A stretch of 64,000 bases of DNA, from NCBI GenBank assembly GCA_016793325.1, contig JAEUKI010000032.1, positions 62,001-126,000 of the forward strand, given 5' to 3'. This document shows, piece after piece, positions 35,931 through 44,042 of the stretch. A program made the position numbers and the translations under genes. The notes beneath the pieces are model-generated. The model saw only the letters and a program-made list of their open reading frames with translations. It was not told the DNA's origin and made no database searches. Positions within the stretch are counted from its first letter, which is position 1; the number at the start of each line of letters is the position of its first letter. Source of the DNA: Myxococcales bacterium (lineage in GTDB: Bacteria; Myxococcota_A; Polyangia; Polyangiales; Ga0077539).

Positions 35931-36181
35931 GACAAAGGTGCCTCCGACTGCCCGAAACGGGCACGGACGGTTCGTGAGGCCATCTGCGATCGTTCGCGTA
36001 CGCGAGGCCCGACCTCGTACCGGTACGCGGACACGCTCCCGCAACGAGACCCCGCGTGCGGCTGCGTTCTACGCGGTGATTTCCACCAAACGACGCGCCA
36101 AGGTCGATTTCGTGCCGAACGAATGGGCGCTCAAACGGTGTGAGGAGTGAAGCGCACCCAACGCGCTGACCGGAGGTCGCC

Positions 36182-36772
36182 ATGTTCACGTGTGCTGCGT
36201 GCTCGTTCGCCATCGAATCCACCCAACAGACGATCTCGTGCTCCCACTGCGCGATTCGCCTCGTGTGGGCCGACGTCTATGCGCTCGCTGTTGCGAAGGT
36301 CACTGCATCCAATGGCGTACATGCGCGAGACTTGGTCCACGAGGTGATCGTCGAGCTGTTGCGTCCGCGAGCGAGCGGCGTGCCGCGCCGCTTGAAGCTT
36401 GAATCGCTGGCAAGCTTCATCGCGAGCATCGCGCGTCGCAGGCACATCGATCACGGCCGACGCGACCGTCGTGTCGAGCATCGCGACGACATCGATGACG
36501 TGATCGAAGGTGAATCTTTCTCGCAAGACGTTGCCAAGCGCGAAGACCACACACGCGAGGGGCGTGGCACCCAGCTGAAGTGTATGCTCCAAGGTCTCGC
36601 GCAAGAGAGTGGCGACGTGAGCGTGATCGCGCGCGCACTCCTCGACGACGAAGACTTCGAGCCAAGCGTCCGGCGACTCGCCGTGCACTTCTCCTGGAGT
36701 CACCATCGCTCATACGTCGCGCGGAAGGAGTTCGCCGCCCGGGTACGTCGCGAACTTGAGGAAGGGCTTTGA
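36182..36772 (+). CDS. Zinc-ribbon sigma-like factor, third paralogue
   Basis: The 196-aa product starts with a four-Cys zinc ribbon (FTCAACSFA, ISCSHC), followed by a sigma region 2-like part (ARDLVHEVIVELL, FIASIARRRHIDHGRRDRR) and a C-terminal helix-turn-helix (VRRLAVHFSWSHHRSYVARK). It has the same order of parts as the products at 25277 and 51074 but diverges strongly from them. It heads the plus-strand set with the membrane protein, the coupling ATPase and the small zinc-ribbon protein, so it may control or belong to the transfer module. Confidence 0.65.
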   Translation: MFTCAACSFAIESTQQTISCSHCAIRLVWADVYALAVAKVTASNGVHARDLVHEVIVELLRPRASGVPRRLKLESLASFIASIARRRHIDHGRRDRRVEHRDDIDDVIEGESFSQDVAKREDHTREGRGTQLKCMLQGLAQESGDVSVIARALLDDEDFEPSVRRLAVHFSWSHHRSYVARKEFAARVRRELEEGL

Positions 36773-36793
36773 AAACGCAAACGCAGGTCTCGC

Positions 36794-37138
36794 GTGAAGC
36801 GAACGCAGAACGTGGAACCTCACGCACTCCTCGAGGAACATGCCCGCGTTCTTGTCGCCCTCGCGATCCTTGTGCTCGCCGCGCGCGAGCTGGGGGCGAC
36901 GGTATCGCTTGGCTTCGCCTTGCGAGCGGCACTCGCACTCGCGGTACTCGTCCTTGCCCTGGTCGCTGCGCGCACATGGCCATGCCCGAGCGCCATCGTT
37001 GTTCTGGTGCTTGGTGGCGCGACGTTCGCCTGGTGGTGGTGGCGCGCGAGTGAATCCGACCGGCGCGCCGCACGCGAGCGGCTGTCCCGAGGACGGGCCG
37101 CGCGACGCACTCGCGTGAGCGCGCCGAGGCAGCCATGA
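36794..37138 (+). CDS. Small membrane protein of the transfer-like module
   Basis: The 114-aa product has two or three hydrophobic helices (ARVLVALAILVLAARELGA, LALAVLVLALVAAR, AIVVLVLGGATFAWWWW) and a basic C-terminal tail. Its stop overlaps the start of the ATPase gene (ATGA), so the two are coupled. Position and topology suggest a membrane anchor for the soluble ATPase, much as TraD/VirD4 proteins carry their own N-terminal membrane helices. Confidence 0.75.
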   Translation: MKRTQNVEPHALLEEHARVLVALAILVLAARELGATVSLGFALRAALALAVLVLALVAARTWPCPSAIVVLVLGGATFAWWWWRASESDRRAARERLSRGRAARRTRVSAPRQP

Positions 37139-38826
37139 GCGCTGAAGGACTGAAGCAATGGTGGCGCGAGCTCATGGGTACGCAGGACCTTGTGCGGGCG
37201 ATCGACGAGGAGCGTCGGGCGCACGAGACGCTCCTCGCCTCGTCGGTCTCGCCCGCGCTTCGCGCGCAGCTCGATCGGTTCGAGCATGCTCCGAGCAAGG
37301 CCGTCGAGATCGGCACCTTGGTCGAGCCCCCGCTCGAGGACCGCGCGTTGCGTGTCGCCCTGAGCGAACTCTACTCGCACTTGCTCGTGCTTGGAGAAAG
37401 CGGCTCGGGCAAGACGTATTGGCTGCTTTCGGTACTGGGACAACTCCTCTTTGGACTGCGCTCGCTCATCGTCGTCGACATGAAGGGGGAGTTGGTCGAG
37501 CTGTTGACTGAGCGGGTCTTGCCGACGCTCGCACTCAAGCTCTCGTCCAAAGAGGCGAACGCCCTGCTCGACCGCATCGTGATCGTCAACCCCTTCAACG
37601 CGAACTATCTCCCGCCACTCAACGTGCTCGTACGCGACCCGACGATCGACCTCGATGTGCAGGCGCTCGATGTGTCCGAAGCCTTCGAGACGGCGACCGA
37701 AGAAAACGTCTCGCTCCGAATGGGCCGCATCCTCGCGTGGGTCTTGCGCCTCGTCATTGGCCTCGATCGCGGCTACTCCTTCGAAGCTGTTCGGCGCGTC
37801 ATCGAAGATCCGCTCGTCGCCGATGGCCTTGTGCGCTCATCGAGCGACATGGAAGCGCGGCGCTTCTTTCTCACACGCTTTCGCAGCGAGCCCCCAGCGT
37901 CGAAGGCCGCTCTGCTCGCGCGCATCGACAAGTTCTTGGCGCTCCCCGTCACACGTCTGGCCCTCGGCGCCCGACAATGCCTCGCGTTCGAGAAGCTCCT
38001 CGACCGAAGCCTCGTGATCGTGAGCCTCGGCGGCGCGCCTGCGGGGCTCGCGAGCATCGCGCGCTTCTTCGGCATGATCTTGCTCACGCGCTTCATCCGC
38101 GCGATCGCGCGGCGCCCGGTGCAGGGGAGCGGGCCGCCCGGCATGATTGTGTGTGATGAGTTTCAGCTCGCGCTCACGCACTCGATGGCCGCGGAGTTCG
38201 AGACCGTGCTCGCGTCCATGCGTAGCCGCAACTTCTATCTCTGGCTCGCGCATCAACAGACCGCCCAGCTCCATGAGCACGGACCCGCCCTGCGCTCGAT
38301 TGTGCTTGGCCAAACCGGGCGGCAGGTCGTGTTTCGGGTGCCGCCGGAAGACGCGCGGCATGTGCGCCACCTGCTCCCCACAACGGGGGTTGTCGCCGCG
38401 CCGCGCGGCAGCGCCAAGGCATATCTCGACCGAGGGCAAGAGCTTGACCATCGCAGCGAGTCCCTCTCGAAGCTCCCAAAGCGCCACGCCTACTTCTTCA
38501 TGAAGGGCGCGCCTTGGGATGGCATTCCGTTTCGCTCGAACACGCTCGAGCTTGCACCCGCGTCGAAGGTCCCTCGCGACCTCTTCGACCGCGCGACGCA
38601 AGGCACGATCGCGTTTCGCCCGGACGCGCTCGCAAAGGCCCGCGCGAAGGAAGCGAGCGAGCTCGACGCGTTCACGCACTCACCGCTACCAAAACAGCCA
38701 TCACTCGTTCCCGCAAGGCCGCCTGTGATGGTTCAAACGCCCACGCCGACCAGTCACGTAAGCTCGACGCCAACCAAGCCCAAACGTCGACGTCGGCGCA
38801 AGAAGTCGACACCAACGCCCCCGTGA
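37135..38826 (+). CDS. TraD/VirD4-type coupling ATPase
   Basis: The 563-aa product is a HerA/FtsK-superfamily ATPase. Walker A is LVLGESGSGKT (about residues 86-96), followed by LIVVDMKGEL; Walker B is MIVCDEFQLALTHSMAAEFE (about 336), and LASMRSRNFYLWLAHQQTAQ is a typical sensor segment of coupling proteins that discard 'stuck' DNA-bound partners. The C-terminus is a Pro/Thr and Arg/Lys-rich tail. It has no membrane helix of its own; the coupled gene upstream may provide it. It should pump DNA or protein at a conjugation-like pore. No relaxase gene is in the window. Confidence 0.85.
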   Translation: MSAEGLKQWWRELMGTQDLVRAIDEERRAHETLLASSVSPALRAQLDRFEHAPSKAVEIGTLVEPPLEDRALRVALSELYSHLLVLGESGSGKTYWLLSVLGQLLFGLRSLIVVDMKGELVELLTERVLPTLALKLSSKEANALLDRIVIVNPFNANYLPPLNVLVRDPTIDLDVQALDVSEAFETATEENVSLRMGRILAWVLRLVIGLDRGYSFEAVRRVIEDPLVADGLVRSSSDMEARRFFLTRFRSEPPASKAALLARIDKFLALPVTRLALGARQCLAFEKLLDRSLVIVSLGGAPAGLASIARFFGMILLTRFIRAIARRPVQGSGPPGMIVCDEFQLALTHSMAAEFETVLASMRSRNFYLWLAHQQTAQLHEHGPALRSIVLGQTGRQVVFRVPPEDARHVRHLLPTTGVVAAPRGSAKAYLDRGQELDHRSESLSKLPKRHAYFFMKGAPWDGIPFRSNTLELAPASKVPRDLFDRATQGTIAFRPDALAKARAKEASELDAFTHSPLPKQPSLVPARPPVMVQTPTPTSHVSSTPTKPKRRRRRKKSTPTPP

Positions 38827-38833
38827 GGCCTCG

Positions 38834-39133
38834 ATGTGGAAGCTCCTTCTGCGTGCCTTGCTCTATGCGTGCGCGAGCCCCTTTTTCCTCGCGTTCGCCC
38901 TCGTCCGCTTCGTCCGAAACGCCCGTACCACGTATCGCGGTCTTCGGGCGTCGGACGACTCGATCGATTGCCCGGTAGGTCACCCAAACAAGCTCTTTGG
39001 GCGTTGGCACTGCGCGTGCGGCGCGACCTACCTCGGCCAAGCGTTCGCGCCTTGCCCCGTGTGCAAGACGGTTGCAGGCTTGATTTCGTGTTCAGTGTGT
39101 TCCCTCACGATCCAGTCTGCGTGGCGGGATTGA
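38834..39133 (+). CDS. Small membrane protein with zinc ribbon
   Basis: The 99-aa product has an N-terminal membrane helix (LLLRALLYACASPFFLAFAL) and a Cys-rich C-terminus (WHCACGATY, APCPVCKTV, LISCSVCSL) able to bind one or two zinc ions. It starts 7 nt after the ATPase stop and is the last gene of the module. Function unknown. Confidence 0.7.
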   Translation: MWKLLLRALLYACASPFFLAFALVRFVRNARTTYRGLRASDDSIDCPVGHPNKLFGRWHCACGATYLGQAFAPCPVCKTVAGLISCSVCSLTIQSAWRD

Positions 39134-39190
39134 GCGACTCATGCGTCCGGCGCGTCGGGACCAGGGCTTCGGCCAACTGCCCCGTCAACG

Positions 39191-40633
39191 CTACATGCTC
39201 GCGACCTCGTTCCAGGCGAAGGACTCACACGGTGAACGAAAGAACATGTTGGAGCGGAACAGTTCCGTGAGTGCCATATCCGCCTTGCGGAGCTCGGTAC
39301 CCAAGGTCGTCAAGTCGCGAGCTCCGAGGGCGGGGGCGAGTTCGAGCGCGAACTTCTTGCTCTTCATTCGCCCCATGAATGCGGGCGGTTGCTCAAGGAA
39401 GATCACGCTCCACGGGCGCCACGTGTCTCCCCAATCCGAGCCGTATGCGATGCGGCTACGTAGAAAGAGAAAGTAGTCTGCCTCCATGAATTGCTGCCAC
39501 GATGTGCGCCCTGCGAGCGGGGCCATGGCATAGCGTTCTCTCAGCATGTCCGCGTGGATCGACGTTCGGTTCGTCCCAAGGCGCTGCCGGCGCGTCCGAT
39601 CGAGCAACTCCGTGAACTCCGAGAGGTGGGCATAGGGAACGGTGCGGTCCGGGCTCGCGCGGCCCGTGACGGTCAGCGGCGCGTTTAGGAGCGCATCAAC
39701 GACACCCCACGCCTTCTCGCGCAGGTGTGCTTCGATCCAGACGACGAACAGCTCGTGAGCGAGGAACTTGAAGAAGTCGAATCCGCTGCGAAAGGATGAG
39801 CCGGAAAAGCCGCGCGGATTCTCGAAGCGACCGAGCAGTTGCTCGAAGAGCTCATGGATCTCGTCCCGAACACCTGCGTCCCCGAACACCGCGAATTGAG
39901 TCGCCACGGGCATGAACTGTTCGACGATCGGGAGCGACGCGTTGATCGCGCTCACGAGCTGCTCATCGTCGTCGCCTCGCCCGGGTCGCAGGGCGTCGAT
40001 ATCGAGGAGCATTCGTTCCACGTAGCGACGGGTCAACGCGCGCCGATCGACGCGAGATGTTGGAAGTGCCTCGATGAGATCGTCCGCTGGATGACGCGGT
40101 GATGCTGGGAGTGGAGAGGCAGGTTTCGTCCGCTCCGCGACGGCGAGTGCCATGCGGAGAGCGGCTTCGAGGTTCTTCTGGAGCGCCTGACGTTGAGGAG
40201 CTTTTTGTTCGTCACCCTCAGGCACCAAGAATGTCATCGTGCGGCGCTGGCGAATGTCGAACGGCAAGTCGTCCGGCCCGCCGAACGTCGTGTTCATCAC
40301 GAGCACCATGCGCTCCCATCCGAGGACCTTCAGCGCGTAGCCGAGCTCAACGAGGACGTTGGGGTTGGGGGATGGCCGCCCGTTGGCGTCGGTCGTGACA
40401 AGCGTCACATCCGCGACAAATACCGCTGCGCGATCGATCTTCTCGAAGATCGTCGCGACGATGTCAGGCGAGCCAGGGACGCCAGCGGTGTCCCTGTCTA
40501 CCCTCGGATCAGAGTCGACGTCGATGTCGTTGCGGATCGACTTCGTCGCGTCCTTGAGGGCTCGTTCGACCAGGTTTCGCGTAACGTTCGGGGGCCGGTC
40601 GGACTGCCATGCATAGAAGATAGTGGTGTTCAT
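39191..40633 (-). CDS. TIR-like/nucleotide-hydrolase-like domain effector candidate
   Basis: The 480-aa product opens with TTIFYAWQSDRPPNVTRNLV, then DRDTAGVPGSPDIVATIFEK, AAVFVADVTLV and PNVLVELGYALKVLGWERMV. This family of TIR-like (deoxyribosyltransferase-like) domains is frequent in bacterial antiviral loci and may cleave NAD or nucleotides. The rest (about 170-480) is helical with aromatic clusters (FRSGFDFFKFLAHELFVVW) and may be the sensor. It is a single gene pointing towards the transfer module. The catalytic residue cannot be named from sequence alone. Confidence 0.75.
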   Translation of the reverse strand: MNTTIFYAWQSDRPPNVTRNLVERALKDATKSIRNDIDVDSDPRVDRDTAGVPGSPDIVATIFEKIDRAAVFVADVTLVTTDANGRPSPNPNVLVELGYALKVLGWERMVLVMNTTFGGPDDLPFDIRQRRTMTFLVPEGDEQKAPQRQALQKNLEAALRMALAVAERTKPASPLPASPRHPADDLIEALPTSRVDRRALTRRYVERMLLDIDALRPGRGDDDEQLVSAINASLPIVEQFMPVATQFAVFGDAGVRDEIHELFEQLLGRFENPRGFSGSSFRSGFDFFKFLAHELFVVWIEAHLREKAWGVVDALLNAPLTVTGRASPDRTVPYAHLSEFTELLDRTRRQRLGTNRTSIHADMLRERYAMAPLAGRTSWQQFMEADYFLFLRSRIAYGSDWGDTWRPWSVIFLEQPPAFMGRMKSKKFALELAPALGARDLTTLGTELRKADMALTELFRSNMFFRSPCESFAWNEVASM

Positions 40634-40990
40634 GTTTGGATACTCAAGCGGTGGCGCTGCGCAGAGGCAAGTCGCCGATCGGATTGAAGGAGATGGAGTG
40701 TTTCAACGTTCGTGATGGAAGTTGAAGCAAGCCCTGTGTGCTGGCCCAACCCCAATCTGTCTGTTTCATGTTTCGACGGTACTCTCGGCAAAACATGAAC
40801 GATAGATTTTGAAGGACAGAATATGTCGCTCAAATGGCTGCGGCGACGATGCGAAGAAATGAGAGTGCACGAGGAGCTGTGACTCTACGCAAAGCATACC
40901 TTGGAATTTGGGCCCTGGGAGTCGCGGATCGTGGAGATCGAACAACGCCAAGTATTGACGGTCGTCAGCTCCGTGAATAGGACTCTCAGG
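40634..40990. other. AT-richer intergenic region
   Basis: About 360 bp between the divergent TIR-like gene and the HNH gene. No gene is supported. Base composition falls below that of the flanks, as expected for promoters of transferred genes. Confidence 0.45.
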
Positions 40991-41011
40991 CCCCACTCAA
41001 CTTCAGTGGGG
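40991..41011 (+). promoter_or_regulatory. Hairpin just before the HNH gene
   Basis: CCCCACT pairs with AGTGGGG over a 7-nt loop, and the ribosome site AAGGAG begins 2 nt after the stem. A structure that tight to the ribosome site could limit translation or protect the 5' end of the mRNA. Confidence 0.4.
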
Positions 41012-41025
41012 TGAAGGAGTTTCTC

Positions 41026-41331
41026 ATGGCTCGCAATCGAGGTTCGAAGGCTGGTGGGGGATCGTGGACGGATGCGGAACTCCGCGCCGTTTGGAGTAAA
41101 GGAGCGGTGATCATTGGCAAGTCCAGTACAGAGTATCGGCAAGACGTCTGTGGTGCCACGATGTGGTTCTCCGCGCATGGTGACATCAGTGATCCGCACG
41201 GTTGGGAAGTTGATCACATGACGCCCGTTGCTGCCGGCGGGGGAGACGAGATCAAAAACCTCCAGCCGTTGCATTGGAAGAACAACCGCGCCAAGGGCGA
41301 TGGGCCGCTTAAGTGCGACGTCAAGTCGTAG
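41026..41331 (+). CDS. HNH endonuclease domain protein
   Basis: The 101-aa product is little more than one HNH nuclease domain: CGATMWFSAHGD, then WEVDHMTPVAAGG, then EIKNLQPLHWKNNRAKGD. The His, Asn and His of the finger are in place. The ATG at 41026 follows AAGGAG by 6 nt; a GTG 15 nt upstream would place the ribosome site inside the gene. It may be a small homing-type or restriction-type nuclease or an effector. No specificity partner is adjacent. Confidence 0.75.
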   Translation: MARNRGSKAGGGSWTDAELRAVWSKGAVIIGKSSTEYRQDVCGATMWFSAHGDISDPHGWEVDHMTPVAAGGGDEIKNLQPLHWKNNRAKGDGPLKCDVKS

Positions 41332-41666
41332 CGTGAGCGGCGGACCGGAGCGCTGGGCTGCTCAACGGGGGTAAGTCGTGTCCGGCGTTGCGCGTGCCTC
41401 GCGCGACGTGCGAGCACGAGCGGGCCTCGCATCGATTGGGGGCAGCCCGACCGTGCTCGAGCTCCGTCTGCCTGACGAGCATGAACCGATTGTTGAATTG
41501 ATGTGCTACTTGCACGCCTTCGACGCCGAGGCGACGAGTTCTCGTTGTCGAACACACGAACGCTCCGCGACGAACCACCCACGGAGGTGTAGACCTGTGA
41601 CCCCGCGCCGCGCGCAAGGAAGAGAGCGGACACGAGCCCGAACTCACTCTTCTCTTTCTCCTTGAT
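41332..41666. other. Intergenic region before paralogue copy 2
   Basis: No gene is supported. The last part (gagcccgaactcactcttc) resembles the sequence before the copy-1 gene at 24392, so an upstream control element may have been duplicated with it. Confidence 0.4.
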
Positions 41667-42284
41667 ATGAAACGAACGGTGCATTGTCGGGTGTTCGCGA
41701 ATCGGCGTGAATGTGCGGCGCTTTGGCCTCTCATCGATCTCGTCCAACGCGAGCTTCGCCCCTTTTTGCCATCGATTGAGCTGCCCCTCATCAAGCGCAT
41801 CACGAATGACGATCGGACGACGCCATGGCGGCGCGCGCGACTCGAAGACGCGCGAGGCGCCATGCCTCATCTCGCTGGATCCATCCAGACCGGCCCCGAT
41901 GAGTTTGCGACCTTCGTCGTCTTTCGCTTCATGCGATGGATCTCGAAGCGTCTCCCATACGGCCGCGTGCTCGTGAACGACGAGGGCGACTTTTCCCCCA
42001 CGTGGTACCTCGAGTGCGTCCAGGGTCGCTTCTGGCTCGACGAGCGCTCAGCCGCGAGCGACGACCTTCCGCCGTTCGGGAAGTTGCTTGATAAGGTGTG
42101 TGCGAGGTGGATGATGGATCGAGGCAGCGGCTTTCGATACGACGATCGATTCTTGAAGATCAACGCACGCGCATACGCCGACCGCGAGCCCATCAAGCGC
42201 TTGGCGTTGTCGAAGGAAGATCTCTCGACGATGACCGTCGAGGACGTCGCCGGGCTGATCATCTTTCCGTGGCAACGGCTATAG
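41667..42284 (+). CDS. Island paralogue family protein, copy 2 (205 aa)
   Basis: The 205-aa product is related to that of 24392: KRTVHCRVF at the start, FVVFRFMRWISKRLP in the middle, RFWLDERSAA, and KRLALSKEDLSTMTVEDVAG before the final FPW. The similarity covers the full length, with many substitutions, so the duplication is old. The acidic patch of copy 1 is absent and the N-terminal half is more basic. Sequence downstream of the stop (cgacctccacgc, cgggctcgtgacc) again matches copy 1. Confidence 0.75.
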   Translation: MKRTVHCRVFANRRECAALWPLIDLVQRELRPFLPSIELPLIKRITNDDRTTPWRRARLEDARGAMPHLAGSIQTGPDEFATFVVFRFMRWISKRLPYGRVLVNDEGDFSPTWYLECVQGRFWLDERSAASDDLPPFGKLLDKVCARWMMDRGSGFRYDDRFLKINARAYADREPIKRLALSKEDLSTMTVEDVAGLIIFPWQRL

Positions 42285-42616
42285 TGGATCGACCTCCACG
42301 CCGCGAAGCGGTGGCGCCTTCGGGCTCGTGACCGCTCTCGACCTTGCGTCGGCCGGGGCGCAGTCGGGGCCGTCACGCTCCAGTCGCGCAACTGCTTCGC
42401 GGCGATCTTCCTCCCCGAACGATTAGGCTTGGACGAGCGCCCTTGGTTCGCCCCATCAGGGAGTTCGTCGCGAGCAAGACCAGCGTTTGCTCAGCGAGCG
42501 CGCCACAGACGTAGGCCAGATCCGTGCGTTCGCCCAAGGATGAACCGTGCGTCGTCACGAACACCCGCTCGTACCCGAAACCATCGAGCATGGGCCGGAC
42601 ACGTCCGACGCCGCGG
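42285..42616. other. Intergenic region, convergent, no gene seen
   Basis: It lies between paralogue copy 2 (plus) and the second replication-relaxation gene (minus). Open frames here are shadows. No terminator-type hairpin with a T-run was found. Confidence 0.4.
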
Positions 42617-43357
42617 TCACGAACGAGGCGCTCCGACGCGAGATTCATCGTTCCATGTTCGCGCGAGCGGCGCCAGCGTTTCCGAAACGAGGCGCATCGA
42701 GAATGCCGCTCGCAGCTCCTGACGACTGCGCACACGGGCGAGCACGTCTACTCGTGCGTAGCAGGGACCGAGGGCGCTCCCGCGCACAGGCAGGCGCAGG
42801 CACGCGATTGGCGTTTCGCCCGAAGGCACACCCCGAGCGACCGCGAGCAGTCTCGCGTCGCGTCTCGAAGCAAGCACGATCAGCGACGGTGCGCTTGGAC
42901 TTGGACGGGCGAGCATCGCGAGCTTCCGGGCGAGCTCGTCCGGTGGTCGATCGAGCGGATCGAGGACCACGTGAAGCACGTATCGGTCGAGCGTCGCGAC
43001 GATGTCCGGCGCCCGGGGCGCGTGGCCAAGCAGCGACGCTTCGATCGAGCCTCGCGCGAAGGCGATGCAGATGTCGAGCGCGTCGAGGTGCGTCTCGAGC
43101 TTGCGCTCGGGCATGCGCATGCGTCGTTGGACGCCGAGGAGAGCGGCTCCGAGTGCGCCGAGCGTGTAGAGCGTTTCGCTCGCTCGGCTCGCGCGGTAGC
43201 GCGCGAGAAGGCCCCGTTCGCTGAGTGAGAGCACACGCGCCCGAGCGGTCTTGCGCTGCCCGAAGAAGCACGCGGTCAGGTGTCGCATCGCGACGAGCTC
43301 GCCTGAATCGACGAACCGAAGGATGGCGTGATCTCGCTTGGTCAGTGGCTCATCCAT
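42617..43357 (-). CDS. Replication-relaxation-like protein, copy 2
   Basis: The 246-aa product starts MDEPLTKRDHAILRFVDSGE and has a winged helix (MRHLTACFFGQRKTARARVL, LSERGLLARY) and a C-terminal domain (RPSPSAPSLIVLASRRDARL, GETPIACLRLPV) arranged as in the 35106 protein. Similarity is low but the order of parts is the same. The ATG at 43357 marks where the helical start typical of the family begins; the frame upstream is Arg/Ser-rich and unsupported. A 42-codon membrane-protein gene precedes it on the same strand. Confidence 0.62.
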   Translation of the reverse strand: MDEPLTKRDHAILRFVDSGELVAMRHLTACFFGQRKTARARVLSLSERGLLARYRASRASETLYTLGALGAALLGVQRRMRMPERKLETHLDALDICIAFARGSIEASLLGHAPRAPDIVATLDRYVLHVVLDPLDRPPDELARKLAMLARPSPSAPSLIVLASRRDARLLAVARGVPSGETPIACLRLPVRGSALGPCYARVDVLARVRSRQELRAAFSMRLVSETLAPLARTWNDESRVGAPRS

Positions 43358-43469
43358 GAGGGCCTCGAAAGCGTCCCCAACCGCCGCAGCCGAGCCCGTC
43401 GTTCGGCTGCCGGCCGCGAGCGCGCACCATGAGCTGTGGCTGCGTCGGTGGGGACCGTGTCCCGCGTGG

Positions 43470-43598
43470 CTACGGTCGCGACAGCACTTGCGTGAGAAGC
43501 ACCGCCACGAATCCTGCGACGAGCCACGGGAGGATCTCGGAGAGTTCCTTCCAGATCGCTCGCACACAGAGGTAGGTCGTGTAGAGGAGTCGTTTCAT
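43470..43598 (-). CDS. Small membrane protein (42 aa)
   Basis: A short frame reading MKRLLYTTYLCVRAIWKEL, then SEILPWLVAGFVAVLLTQVL, then SRP and stop. It has an amphipathic start and one good membrane helix, like many element-borne small proteins. No Shine-Dalgarno is visible, but an inverted repeat sits right upstream (43605-43621). It lies 112 bp before the replication-relaxation-like gene on the same strand. Confidence 0.45.
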   Translation of the reverse strand: MKRLLYTTYLCVRAIWKELSEILPWLVAGFVAVLLTQVLSRP

Positions 43599-44042
43599 AG
43601 TGGGGGATCAGCTCATGATCCGCGCGGCGAATCTGACTACAGCCTCACGGGGACGAAGCGCGTTCGATCGTGAGCGAGCGCACGTTCGACACGACCTGCA
43701 GACGAGCTGTCGAACCGACAGCCAACCGCCCAACAGACCACGACGACCGATCACGCATGAGTGGCGCAAGCTTCGCTCGGACAACACCGGTTCATGCCTG
43801 CGCTCGTGCCGGGAACCACATCGTCGCCGTCTGAAGCCCTACCGCCCACCCTGCGCGCAAGAATTCATCGGCGTTGAGGCCGAACGGTGATCGTTGACGT
43901 CGAATAGTGACCGCTCGAGGATTGATTGTCGCGCTCGTGGTTGTTCGTGATCTCTTCGGCGAACGAGAACGCCGCCGACCCTCGAATCCAGGAAAGTTGA
44001 CAAAGGCGCCACGCCGCGTTCGGGTGGTCGGCAATCGTGAGG
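43599..44042. other. Intergenic region with inverted and tandem repeats
   Basis: About 440 bp with no supported gene. It holds GGATCA-gctca-TGATCC at 43605-43621 and two tandem 20-bp-spaced repeats (43872-43913). It separates the small membrane protein (minus) from the GHKL ATPase (plus). Confidence 0.5.
43872..43913. repeat. Tandem 20-bp-period repeat, IS21-end-like
   Basis: Two overlapping 22-base units begin at 43872 and 43892 and agree at 17 of 22 positions; each reads CGTTGA then CGAA then GTGA-CG. Ends of IS21-family elements carry such spaced multiple repeats with GTGACC. No transposase is nearby, so this would be an orphan end. Confidence 0.4.

Noticed and set aside
42524..43228. Plus-strand frame antisense to the second replication-relaxation gene
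   Set aside because: Composition of a shadow frame; the minus-strand product has a recognisable winged-helix order.
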